A DNA stretch of 36,771 bases from the NCBI GenBank assembly GCA_016839635.1, contig JAEOTV010000243.1:1-36771 (forward strand). The letters run 5' to 3'. Origin of the DNA: Promethearchaeota archaeon. GTDB lineage: Archaea > Asgardarchaeota > Lokiarchaeia > Sigynarchaeales > SOKP01. The notes under the pieces were generated by a model. It saw nothing but the letters and a program-made list of their open reading frames with translations. It searched no databases and was not told the origin of the DNA. Positions 1 to 7,897 of the stretch are shown here, in pieces. Each line of letters starts with the position of its first letter. Position 1 is the first letter of the stretch. Made by a program: the position numbers and the translations under genes.

Positions 1-45
1 GAACATAATTGTTCTTGTGACTTCTAGAATAAAGAATTCACTCAT
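1..45 (-). CDS. Possible 5' end of a gene running off the left edge
   Basis: On the minus strand an ATG at position 45 opens 15 codons without a stop before the window ends. The predicted start is MSEFFILEVTRTIMF. The product cannot be identified from so short a piece. It would be divergent from the EF-2 gene, which fits the AT-rich 220-base gap between them. This could equally be chance, since a 15-codon open stretch is weak evidence. Confidence 0.25.
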   Translation of the reverse strand, partial: MSEFFILEVTRTIMF

Positions 46-232
46 AAAAAATAACCTTAGGCTATCCCTTTTTTAATACTGTTAAAATTATAATAGAATC
101 AGATCTTTTTAAATAAATTTGAATTTTAATTCACTTCCTATTATCTGTTTTAACTGAAATTCCTAATTTATCTCATAGAATCATAAAACTTTTATGATTT
201 CTTGTATTCTTTTCTTCAATTATAATATCAGA

Positions 233-245
233 ATTAAATATAATT
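233..245 (+). promoter_or_regulatory. TATA-like element upstream of EF-2
   Basis: An AT-only stretch containing AAATATA lies about 26 bases before the ATG at 265, the usual archaeal TATA-to-start-site distance. If it is used, the EF-2 messenger would be leaderless or nearly so. The surrounding DNA is so AT-rich that this is only a candidate. The rest of 46-232 shows no gene or clear structure. Confidence 0.3.
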
Positions 246-264
246 CATACAAAGTGAACAAATT

Positions 265-2547
265 ATGGTTAAAGTGAAAAACCCAGAAGAAATCGCTAAA
301 CTAGTGACTTCTGGCTCATACGATAAGAAACGTATCTTTTCTATTACCGCTCATATAGATCATGGTAAAACTACTGCTACAGATTACCTTTTACGTAGAG
401 CAGGATTGATGAGACCTGAAGATGCTGGCCAGCTCCAAATGACAGATTCAGATTTAGATTAAGAATTACTTAATCTACTGAAAGACGAAGAGCAGGAGAG
501 AGGCATCACAATCTTCACAAGTGTAGTATTACTTGCATTTAATGATCCAAGAAAACCTGATGATGATGAACCTTATATTATACAACTCAACGATACTCCT
601 GGCCATATAAGTTTTACGGGAGAAGTATCGCGAGCTCTTAGAGGGAGTGATGGTGCTATTATATTAGTAGATGCTCTTGAAGGAGTTATGACTCAAACTG
701 AAACTAATATTAGGTTATCTGTTGGTGAAGAATATTGTAAACCTGTTCTTTTTATTAATAAAGTTGATAGATTAATTAGTGAATTGAAACTCAGCCCTCA
801 AGACACATTTGCAAAAATCGATAAGATTACTAGAGAAATTAACGATTTAATTAAAAAAGTAAGGCCAGAAGGATCTGATTGGACCATAGATTTTGCGAAA
901 AATTCTGTTGCTGTTGGTTCAGCTAAACATGGATGGGGTTTTACCTATGAAATCCTTCTTGAAAAAGGTTTGAAACCTCAAGATGTCTTTGCAAAGTATA
1001 ATGAAGGGGATATTCAATGGTTAAGAGAAAATCTACCTTTAGATGAGCCAATGTTAAGAATGATTGTCGATCATCTTCCAGATCCTATTACAGCTTCTAA
1101 GTATAGAATCCCTCATATATGGGGCGGTGATTTAAACTCAGAACTTGGCCAAGCACTTCAAAAAAGTGATCCTAATGGACCACTTTACGGTATGATTACA
1201 AAAATATTTTTAGATCCTAAGAGGAACTATCAAGCTACACTCATAGGTCGTGTTTTTTCAGGAACTTTTGATCTATCAGATTCAATTTATCTTATTAATA
1301 GTGACTCAAGCAATCGCGTTAAAAGATTGGGTGTTATGGAAATTACCGATATTTTAGATATTCCTAAGGTTCCGGCAGGAAATTTATTCGCATTATTTGG
1401 GTTTATATGTCCCTCTGGTGAAACATTTATGCTCTCTACTGATGTACCTAAAGATAAAGAAGAAAGGAAAAGGTTGCCTTCTTTTGAAAAAATAAATTAT
1501 GCATGTGAAGCTGTTGTTTCAAGAAGTATTAAACCTAAAGATCCACATGAAATTGATAAATTAGATGACATTGTAAGCAAGTGGCTAAAAGCGGATCCGA
1601 CAGCAGAATATAGAAGGGATAAAGAATCAGGGGAATTTATTTTATCAGGAATCGATCCATTACAGATAGAGATTTTAGTAAAAAGGATTAACAATCAAGT
1701 TGAAATTAATATCGGAGAACCAATCATCGTTTATAGAGAAAAAATTACGAAAAAAAGTCCTATATATCATACTAAATCAGCAAATACGCACAATCGTATT
1801 TTACTATACATAGAACCTTTGGATGAGATAACTGAACATCTAATCGAAACAGGTAAAGTGAATGATTTACAAAATGACAAAGATAGAGCTCAAATACTCA
1901 GAGAAGAAGCTGGATGGGATGCAAAAGAAGCAAGGCGTATTGTTGATGTATATCAAGGAAGTGCTCTTGTAAATGGGACTAGTGGATTACAGAGATTTGA
2001 TCGTGTTAAATCATATTTGAGTGCTGCTTTTAGAGATTGGCTTGGTAATTGTATTTTAGCAAAGGAACCAGCTACAGGATTTAAAGTTGTGTTTACAGAT
2101 ATGACTATCCATGAGGACACCCGTCATACACCATATGGACAAATTGCGGGAATGGCATTTTCAGCGATGTCATTAGCCATGCTTGATGCGAATCCACATC
2201 TCTTTGAGCCCATTCAGAGAATTGACATAAAATCACCCCAAGGAACTGAAGGAAGTGTCACAGCTATCATAACAAAACGACGTGGACGTATAACTAACGT
2301 AATTCCAGAAGGAGAATATGTCAGAATTCAAGGTCAAATTCCTGCGGCAGAAACAATCGGTATAGCAGATGATATCAGAGGTTCAACACAAGGAAGGGCA
2401 TTTTTTGGTTATGAATTTCTAGGATTTGAAAAGGTTCCCGGGTCTTTGGAAGAGGATCTCATTATGGAAATTCGCAGGAGAAAGGGAATGCCTGAAGAAA
2501 TGCCTTCCAGAAAGAGTTGGGATCGGTTTATTTATAAAAGAACCTAA
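265..2547 (+). CDS. Translation elongation factor 2 paralog interrupted by one in-frame UAA
   Basis: This is an EF-2 family translocation GTPase of about 760 codons, close to the usual archaeal length. Reading straight from the ATG at 265 gives one continuous frame broken only by TAA at codon 66 (460-462). Before the stop is the P-loop (AHIDHGKT, residues 29-36). After it, still in frame, come RGITI (79-83), DTPGH (110-114, catalytic His114) and NKVD (165-168), then domains II-V to the C-terminus. The stop falls in the switch I/effector loop, which also looks about ten residues longer than in ordinary archaeal EF-2. The domain IV tip keeps His616 and His621 (the expected diphthamide position), but the following conserved R-G is T-P (HTPYGQ). 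Divergent EF-2 paralogs are known in Asgard archaea, and this is probably one. It may be a recent pseudogene, a read-through gene or a sequencing error. A product from the later ATG at 688 would lack the P-loop. Confidence 0.85.
460..462 (+). other. In-frame UAA inside the EF-2 reading frame
   Basis: TAA lies between GAT TTA GAT and GAA TTA CTT. The frame is open on both sides and encodes EF-2 motifs on both sides, so no frameshift is involved. One base change would give a sense codon such as CAA, GAA or AAA. Confidence 0.9.
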
Positions 2548-2550
2548 AAT

Positions 2551-2571
2551 CCTTTTTTTTTGTATTTTTTT
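2551..2571 (+). terminator. T-rich terminator after EF-2
   Basis: Two runs of T (nine at 2553-2561 and seven at 2565-2571) start six bases after the EF-2 stop codon. Oligo-T tracts are the usual intrinsic termination signal in archaea. There is no hairpin of note. Confidence 0.5.
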
Positions 2572-2667
2572 GTGTTAAAATTAGATGTACCAATATTTGA
2601 AGAGAAAAAGTAAAAGCAATTTAAATAAAGATGTTAGACACTACTAATAGGGGTAATTAGCTCAGGT

Positions 2668-3240
2668 TTACGAGAAGCTTGAGATTTTAGCAATCATATA
2701 TAATTTTTTGACAAGTACTTTAAATGCATCTGTTACTCCTTGGCCGGTCAAAGCACTCGTTTTATAATATCCAACAAATCTATTATCTTTTGCTAATTGT
2801 TCAACATTTACATCCGAAGTTGTTATATTTTGATTTGATGCTAATTCTCCATCATCTACTAAATCTATTTTATTTCCAAATAGTACTATTGGAATATTTC
2901 CACAATGTGTTTTAAGATCATTAAACCATCTGTTAACATGAGCATAACTCTCACCTTGTTCTGGAGCGTGAGAAAAAACAATTATTGCTCCACTACTTCC
3001 TGTATAGAATCTTTGTCGAAGTGCTTGAAATGAATCTTGTCCGGCAATATCCCAAAGAAATAAACTAACTTTCTCTCCATCAATTTTCTCTTCATATTTA
3101 GAGAATTGTGTACCCAAAGTTGATATATACTCCTTTTGAAATGATCCTTGAGTATATTTTTTAATTAATGAAGTTTTACCAACAGCACCATCTCCAATGA
3201 CGCAAATTTTGAATCCATATCCTTTTTCATCGTCACTCAT
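2668..3240 (-). CDS. Ras-like small GTPase (tandem copy A)
   Basis: A 190-residue small GTP-binding protein of the Ras/Rab superfamily. All five nucleotide-binding boxes are visible: G1 GDGAVGKTS at 16-24, the G2 threonine Thr41 in YISTLG, G3 WDIAGQ at 63-68 with the catalytic Gln68 kept, G4 NKID at 123-126, and G5 TSALTG at 161-166. The length is that of a single G domain. There is no C-terminal cysteine or CaaX box, so prenyl anchoring is not expected. The next gene upstream (3461-4015, same strand) is a close paralog, with 220 bases between them, so each may have its own promoter. Proteins of this class are abundant in Asgard archaea. The cellular role and effectors cannot be read from sequence. 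Confidence 0.93.
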   Translation of the reverse strand: MSDDEKGYGFKICVIGDGAVGKTSLIKKYTQGSFQKEYISTLGTQFSKYEEKIDGEKVSLFLWDIAGQDSFQALRQRFYTGSSGAIIVFSHAPEQGESYAHVNRWFNDLKTHCGNIPIVLFGNKIDLVDDGELASNQNITTSDVNVEQLAKDNRFVGYYKTSALTGQGVTDAFKVLVKKLYMIAKISSFS

Positions 3241-3460
3241 TTTATTTATCCATCCATCTATCTATGAACTTTATCCCTTTTTTAAATAATAACAATTTAC
3301 TGTTTTAAATTTTTACAATAGTATAATTCAAACTATATTTAAAGAATCATACTGACCTTTAGAATTAAAAAGAATATATTATCTCAATATTTAATGATTG
3401 AATTATTATCGGAATTGATTAATAAATTGATAAAAAGATTATTTGAAGTGAAATTAATCT

Positions 3461-4015
3461 TTATATTGTTGCTCGATGATATAATTTTCTAACTAATGTT
3501 TGAAAAGCTTCATTAACACCTTGACCTGTTAAAGCACTCGTTCTGAAATATTCACTAATATTATGATCTTGTGCAAATTTCTGGATATGCACATCTGAGG
3601 TTTCATAATCCGGACTGGATGCTATTGCATTTTGATCGACTAAATCAGCTTTATTACCAAATAATACTATTGGTATGTTCCCACAAGCTTCTTTAATATG
3701 TGATAGCCATTTGTCAATATTACGATAAGTTTCAATCTCTTCAGGAGCAAGAGAAAATACCACAATTGCACCACTACTTCCTTTATAAAATCTCTCACGT
3801 AGCATAGCAAATGATTCTTGACCAGCTAAATCCCATAAAAATAATTCAACCATAATTCCACTAATTGTTTCCTCATATCTAGAAAATTGCATTCCTAATG
3901 TAGATATATAATCTTTTTCAAATGTATTTGCTGTATATCTTTTAATTAAAGAGGTTTTACCAACTGCGCCATCCCCAACTACCACAATCTTAAACCCAAA
4001 GGCTTTATCGCTCAT
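3461..4015 (-). CDS. Ras-like small GTPase (tandem copy B)
   Basis: A 184-residue Ras/Rab-type GTPase, paralogous to the gene just downstream. It has G1 GDGAVGKTS at 14-22, Thr39 in YISTLG, WDLAGQE at 61-67 with Gln66, NKAD at 121-124, and TSALTGQG near 159-166. The two proteins share long identical stretches around G1, the FYxGSSGAI segment, GNIPIVLFGNK and the G5 box. They differ mainly in the region between G4 and G5 and at the ends, as expected after tandem duplication and divergence. No lipidation motif is seen at the C-terminus (it ends HRATI). A TATA-like stretch lies roughly 35 bases before the ATG. Function beyond GTP binding and hydrolysis is unknown. Confidence 0.93.
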   Translation of the reverse strand: MSDKAFGFKIVVVGDGAVGKTSLIKRYTANTFEKDYISTLGMQFSRYEETISGIMVELFLWDLAGQESFAMLRERFYKGSSGAIVVFSLAPEEIETYRNIDKWLSHIKEACGNIPIVLFGNKADLVDQNAIASSPDYETSDVHIQKFAQDHNISEYFRTSALTGQGVNEAFQTLVRKLYHRATI

Positions 4016-4168
4016 TTTCTTTTAATAATAATTTCTGATATTTATTTTCTATATAGTAAAAATAAGATCTTTTAAGCATTACGATAACATTATTTATTAA
4101 TAGATTTGAAATGATCTAAAGAACGAAATCATAATAAAATTAAACTCCAATTCTTTAACTTATATAAT

Positions 4169-4882
4169 TCAGATATTGAAAAGCCCAAGTAAATTTTCAG
4201 TATTATCTACTAATATATCGGGTTTATGTTCGAGTAATGTTTCTTTTTGAGCTAATCCACTAGCGACACAAATCATTTTAACATTTGCAGCTTTACCTGC
4301 ATCAATATCTGTAGTCATATCTCCAATAAAAATCGCATCTGAGGGTTTCAGATTCCATTTATCAAGAATTTTTAAAATTCCTTCCGGATTAGGTTTTACT
4401 TCTGTCACATCGTTAAACCCTATTATTGTATCGAAGAATTCTGAAAGCTTAAATTTTTCTAAAACTTCTTCAGCATATTGACTCTTATTATTTGTTAATA
4501 TTGCTAATTTCACGTTTTTAGCCAATTTTGAGATTAATTCATCAACCCCCTTAAAAATGGTTGATTCTGCTTCCTTATATTTATTGAATTGGTTGAAAAG
4601 GAATATAGCAATACGTAATTTCTTGAAAAAACTTTTTCCTTCAAGGAATTTTACTTGTAATAACTCAAAGGAATTTAGAAGGATTTTAGGTACCGGATAG
4701 TTTTGAATCTCTTCAATTAGGTGAGCAATTTCTTCCATTATATCATCGCGCTTCACATTCTCCAATTGATATTTCTCAATACCATCATCTACTGCTTTTT
4801 TAATTGCTTCAGTAATATCGTATATAACGCCATCTAAATCAAAAATTATCCCTTTATATTTTTCCAAGTTAATTTTTTCCAT
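4169..4882 (-). CDS. HAD-superfamily phosphatase (phosphoglycolate-phosphatase-like)
   Basis: A 237-residue hydrolase of the haloacid dehalogenase superfamily. Motif I is FDLDGV with the nucleophile Asp15 and the acid/base Asp17. Motif II is LTNN, motif III is the lysine in EVKPNPEG, and motif IV is GDMTTDID. The helical segment between motifs I and II is the usual C1 cap of the phosphoglycolate phosphatase/beta-phosphoglucomutase group. The substrate is not predictable; phosphoglycolate or another small phosphomonoester is likely. It is divergent from the acidic protein gene at 4984, with about 100 very AT-rich bases between the starts that must hold both promoters. Confidence 0.88.
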   Translation of the reverse strand: MEKINLEKYKGIIFDLDGVIYDITEAIKKAVDDGIEKYQLENVKRDDIMEEIAHLIEEIQNYPVPKILLNSFELLQVKFLEGKSFFKKLRIAIFLFNQFNKYKEAESTIFKGVDELISKLAKNVKLAILTNNKSQYAEEVLEKFKLSEFFDTIIGFNDVTEVKPNPEGILKILDKWNLKPSDAIFIGDMTTDIDAGKAANVKMICVASGLAQKETLLEHKPDILVDNTENLLGLFNI

Positions 4883-4983
4883 ACTAAAGTCTATTAATAT
4901 TTAGGACAATTTTAATTATACGAATGTCAATAATTTAATTATATATATATCAAGAATTTTTGCAAAATACAATTTCAATAACA

Positions 4984-5874
4984 ATGAATGAAAACCAAAA
5001 AGAAGAAAGCGAAGAACAAACCATGAAAGAAAATCAGTTGGAAGAAGATGACTTGGAAGCTTATTTAAGAGATATGAAAGCACTTGAATCAGATTTTTCG
5101 GATATGGAAGATCTAGACATGGAAGAACTTCAAGAGATACAAGATGCAATTGAAAAGGTTAAGGAGGGTGAAGAGGAACATGAAAATGGATTAGACAGCA
5201 CAGAAATCCAGTCTGAACAAATACATGTAGGCGAATTGAAAACTCAAGAAGAACTTAAAGAAAGTATGATCTCTGATTTTTCTGATATAGATGAGATTGA
5301 TTTTGATGAATTAAGAGAGATGCAAGAAGCCATTGAATCAGTAAAGCAAGAGGAAATAGAGGATTTAGCCAAACCAGAAGGTGAAACTCAATATACTCAT
5401 GAAGTTTCTAAAGAATTAGAAGAAAGAATTAAGCAAGAGCTTTTAAAAAGAAAAAAAGTAGAAGAAAAAGAAATTATTACAGCAGAGAAGTTATTAGATT
5501 ATGTAAAGAGTAGACGTGATAAGATCTGGTACCATGCACTTTATTATCTGGTTTTCAACATCGAAGACTACATTGCTTCAAAAACATTATTATATGATGT
5601 TTTAAAAGAAGTCACAAGTAAATCTCCAATTGATCCTATTCCCGAACACCAATTTTATTTTGGTTTGGGTTATCTTTTAAGGTTAAACTTGAATGAGAAA
5701 CAAATAGTAAAATTTCTAAGAGATGGAAAGTTTAAAATAAATGTCAATATTGATATTTTAAAAGAAATTTTAGAAGAAGCAGGCGAGCCAATAAGTACTC
5801 GCCCGATCATAAAAGAAGAAGAAAAGAAAAAGATGTTTAAGGATTTTTTAGATGAGGATTTTCTTGATATCTAA
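4984..5874 (+). CDS. Acidic protein with a duplicated helical motif; function unknown
   Basis: A 296-residue protein that I do not recognise. The first half is extremely rich in Glu and Asp and contains the same roughly 25-residue unit twice (37-61 and 98-122), with the pattern DFSD-x-(D/E)-x-(D/I)-D-x-(E/D)-E-L-x-E-x-Q-x-A-I-E-x-V-K. The second half (from about 160) is a predicted mostly helical domain with aromatic clusters (IWYHALYYLVFNIEDY). There is no signal peptide or membrane segment. I place the start at ATG 4984; a TTG 24 bases upstream is in frame but has no support. The EngB-like GTPase gene begins 24 bases after the stop, so the two are probably co-transcribed. A role as a binding partner is possible but unproven. 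Confidence 0.8.
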   Translation: MNENQKEESEEQTMKENQLEEDDLEAYLRDMKALESDFSDMEDLDMEELQEIQDAIEKVKEGEEEHENGLDSTEIQSEQIHVGELKTQEELKESMISDFSDIDEIDFDELREMQEAIESVKQEEIEDLAKPEGETQYTHEVSKELEERIKQELLKRKKVEEKEIITAEKLLDYVKSRRDKIWYHALYYLVFNIEDYIASKTLLYDVLKEVTSKSPIDPIPEHQFYFGLGYLLRLNLNEKQIVKFLRDGKFKINVNIDILKEILEEAGEPISTRPIIKEEEKKKMFKDFLDEDFLDI

Positions 5875-5898
5875 GCATGAAAATAATTTCATAATACA

Positions 5899-6537
5899 AT
5901 GAATCAAAAACCATCATTATTAATTGTAGGAAATTCAAATGCTGGGAAATCTTCAATAACTAAACTATTAATGCCAAATCCTAGTAAATTTAAAGGAAAA
6001 ATTGGCAAAACGCCTGGTAGTACATTATTAATAAAAGCTGTTACTCAAAAAAATTTACCTTATAACATAGTTGATCTTCCTGGATTTGGATATGTTGGTC
6101 AATCCAGCCGAAGACGCGGAGAACATATTAAAAAACAAATAGTAATTCATATTGAAAAACATTTTAAAGATTACTTTTTTGGGATAATAGTAATAAACAT
6201 TTTAAGAATTGAAGATGAGATTAAGAAGTATTTCATACAAAATAAGAGGACTATTCCGTTAAGCTTTGAATTGATTCAGTTTTTAAGAGAATTCAAAATC
6301 CCATTTCTAATTCTGATCAATAAAATTGATAAGGTCTCTAATCTAGATCAAAAAAAAAAAATCAATTCATTTATTGAATCTGCAAAAGAATTTGGTTTAG
6401 ACTTGATTCATTTGGATGACTATGGTCCAAAAAAAATATCAGAAATACCGTTTTTGGAATTTTCAGCTTTAAAAAAAATAAACATTGGAAAACTAAAAGG
6501 TTTAGTTCTTAAATTTTTAAATAATTTTGTTCCTTAA
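5899..6537 (+). CDS. engB: EngB-like GTP-binding protein
   Basis: A 212-residue P-loop GTPase of the TrmE-Era-EngA-EngB class. It has G1 GNSNAGKSS at 11-19, a KTPGST segment in the G2 position, G3 DLPGFGYVG, G4 NKIDKV, and a G5-like FSALKK near 190. The DLPGxGY signature and the overall length match EngB/YihA proteins, which in bacteria assist large-subunit ribosome assembly; archaeal members are presumed similar. It follows the acidic-repeat protein by 24 bases, suggesting one transcript. Its gene ends 33 bases from the convergent methyltransferase-like gene, with T-rich DNA between them that could terminate transcription in both directions. Confidence 0.82.
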   Translation: MNQKPSLLIVGNSNAGKSSITKLLMPNPSKFKGKIGKTPGSTLLIKAVTQKNLPYNIVDLPGFGYVGQSSRRRGEHIKKQIVIHIEKHFKDYFFGIIVINILRIEDEIKKYFIQNKRTIPLSFELIQFLREFKIPFLILINKIDKVSNLDQKKKINSFIESAKEFGLDLIHLDDYGPKKISEIPFLEFSALKKINIGKLKGLVLKFLNNFVP

Positions 6538-6570
6538 TAATCCAAATTTTCATTTTTTTCTTAATTTATT

Positions 6571-7080
6571 CTATTTGTTTTTCTTATACTTTATCAACCC
6601 TATAATCAAATTCAATCTAGGGGTCCGTTCTTTATATCTCTGGTAATCTTCACCAAACTTATCAATAAGCTTATTATCCTCTACATATGTCCAATGATAT
6701 GTTAAAACTATAATAATGATGCTAAGGATTAAACTTACTAATAATTGGGTCCATAATGTAATACTAAGAGTGAATAATATACCTCCTAAATATTGTGGAT
6801 GGCGAATTAAAGCATATGGACCTTTATCCACTAGTTTTGTTGTATTTATGTAGCTCTTTCCCTTTTGTACTTCCCCTCGTTTCTTGAAAGTCCAAAAAGA
6901 AATTAAACCAAAATAAAGGCTCAATCCCCAAATTATATATCCAATATAAACCAAAATAATTAAACCTAACTCGTTAAAAAATATGAACATTAGAATTATT
7001 TGAATTAAAAATGAAATCGTAAATATTGTTGTGAAGATTTTATTTATAGAATTAGATTTAATCTTCTTTTCTTTAGTCAT
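6571..7080 (-). CDS. Isoprenylcysteine carboxyl methyltransferase-like membrane protein
   Basis: A 169-residue integral membrane protein with four or five hydrophobic helices. The C-terminal half carries the pattern shared by ICMT and phospholipid methyltransferase families: GPYALIRHPQYLGGILF, then a hydrophobic helix, then EDNKLIDKFGEDYQRYKERTPRL. In that family the RHPxY and the E...FG..Y..Y segments bind S-adenosylmethionine. The real substrate is unknown. The prokaryotic relatives are diverse and need not act on prenylated proteins, and none of the small GTPases in this window has a C-terminal cysteine. It is divergent from a PadR regulator at 7232, which makes regulation by that protein plausible. 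Confidence 0.78.
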   Translation of the reverse strand: MTKEKKIKSNSINKIFTTIFTISFLIQIILMFIFFNELGLIILVYIGYIIWGLSLYFGLISFWTFKKRGEVQKGKSYINTTKLVDKGPYALIRHPQYLGGILFTLSITLWTQLLVSLILSIIIIVLTYHWTYVEDNKLIDKFGEDYQRYKERTPRLNLIIGLIKYKKNK

Positions 7081-7231
7081 TCTTAGATTTTCCCCATTTT
7101 AAGAATAAAGTTTTAAATATTTAATGCCATTATATATAATTAAAGTTAAATATTTAAATTTAATCATTCAAAATTAACCATATAACAAATATTAAATTTT
7201 CTATGCATATACAAGATCTTGGATAAGAAAA

Positions 7232-7861
7232 ATGCCTAAAAAAAGATTTACATCTCTTAAAACGTTTATTTTAAGTGTAATGAATACAATCCCTAAACCT
7301 ATGAGTGGTTATGAGCTTATTTCTGTAGCAAAAGAATGGCGATATGATCATTATATCAAAGCTACAAATGCTTCCTTCTACTATACATTAAAGCAACTCG
7401 AGAGTGATGGCTTTATAAAAGAAGTAGGCTCTAGACAAGAAGGTAATCGACCTGAGCAAGTTATTTATAAATTGTTAAATAATGGTAAACAAGAATTCCA
7501 AGAACAGATTTCTTATTTCCTAAATCACGTACAAGAAATATATTTTGAAATTGATGCTGCTACTCCTTTTATTTTACTTTTTGGAATGATTAAGGGAAAA
7601 AAGTTTATATTAGACTCTATAGATAAACAAATTAAAGAGAGACAGGAATTATTCAATCATGCTGATGAGGGAGAGCAATTAGTTAAATCTCATTACCTTT
7701 ATGAATTAAGTCCATTCTATATCCTCCCTCTAAAACATTGGAGACTTCACAATGAGGCAGAAATAAAATGGTTAAAATTTTTTAAAGAAATGGTTGAAAA
7801 TATTGATGACTTTAAGGAACAATATAATAAACTCATAAAAAGAGTAATTACTAAAGGTTAA
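7232..7861 (+). CDS. PadR-family transcriptional regulator
   Basis: A 209-residue DNA-binding protein. Residues about 8-90 form a PadR-type winged helix: LSVMNTIPKPMSGYELI, the recognition region ATNASFYYTLKQLESDGFIK, and the wing EVGSRQEGNRPEQVIYKL. The remainder is helical, as in the PadR C-terminal dimerisation/ligand domain (Vir type). Such proteins usually repress a neighbouring gene and are released by a small molecule or membrane stress. The divergent membrane methyltransferase-like gene, 150 bases away, is the obvious candidate target. No clear inverted-repeat operator was identified in the intervening AT-rich DNA. Confidence 0.85.
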   Translation: MPKKRFTSLKTFILSVMNTIPKPMSGYELISVAKEWRYDHYIKATNASFYYTLKQLESDGFIKEVGSRQEGNRPEQVIYKLLNNGKQEFQEQISYFLNHVQEIYFEIDAATPFILLFGMIKGKKFILDSIDKQIKERQELFNHADEGEQLVKSHYLYELSPFYILPLKHWRLHNEAEIKWLKFFKEMVENIDDFKEQYNKLIKRVITKG

Positions 7862-7897
7862 CCAAATCTAGAGAGAAGCATCTTTTCAATTGGATTA

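Noticed and set aside
460..462. Selenocysteine or pyrrolysine recoding of the EF-2 stop
   Set aside because: Those use UGA and UAG; this codon is UAA, and no recoding element is visible downstream.
688..2547. Separate gene starting at ATG 688
   Set aside because: The codons between the TAA and 688 encode conserved EF-2 motifs in the same frame, so this is the downstream part of one interrupted gene and not an independent protein.
5092..5352. True ubiquitin-interacting motifs in the acidic protein
   Set aside because: The acidic helix and the Ala fit, but the Ser expected four residues after the Ala is a Val in both copies, so the call is not safe. It is kept only as a repeat.
6571..7080. 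Direct link between the ICMT-like protein and the small GTPases
   Set aside because: None of the GTPases in the window has a C-terminal cysteine, so they cannot be prenylcysteine methylation substrates.
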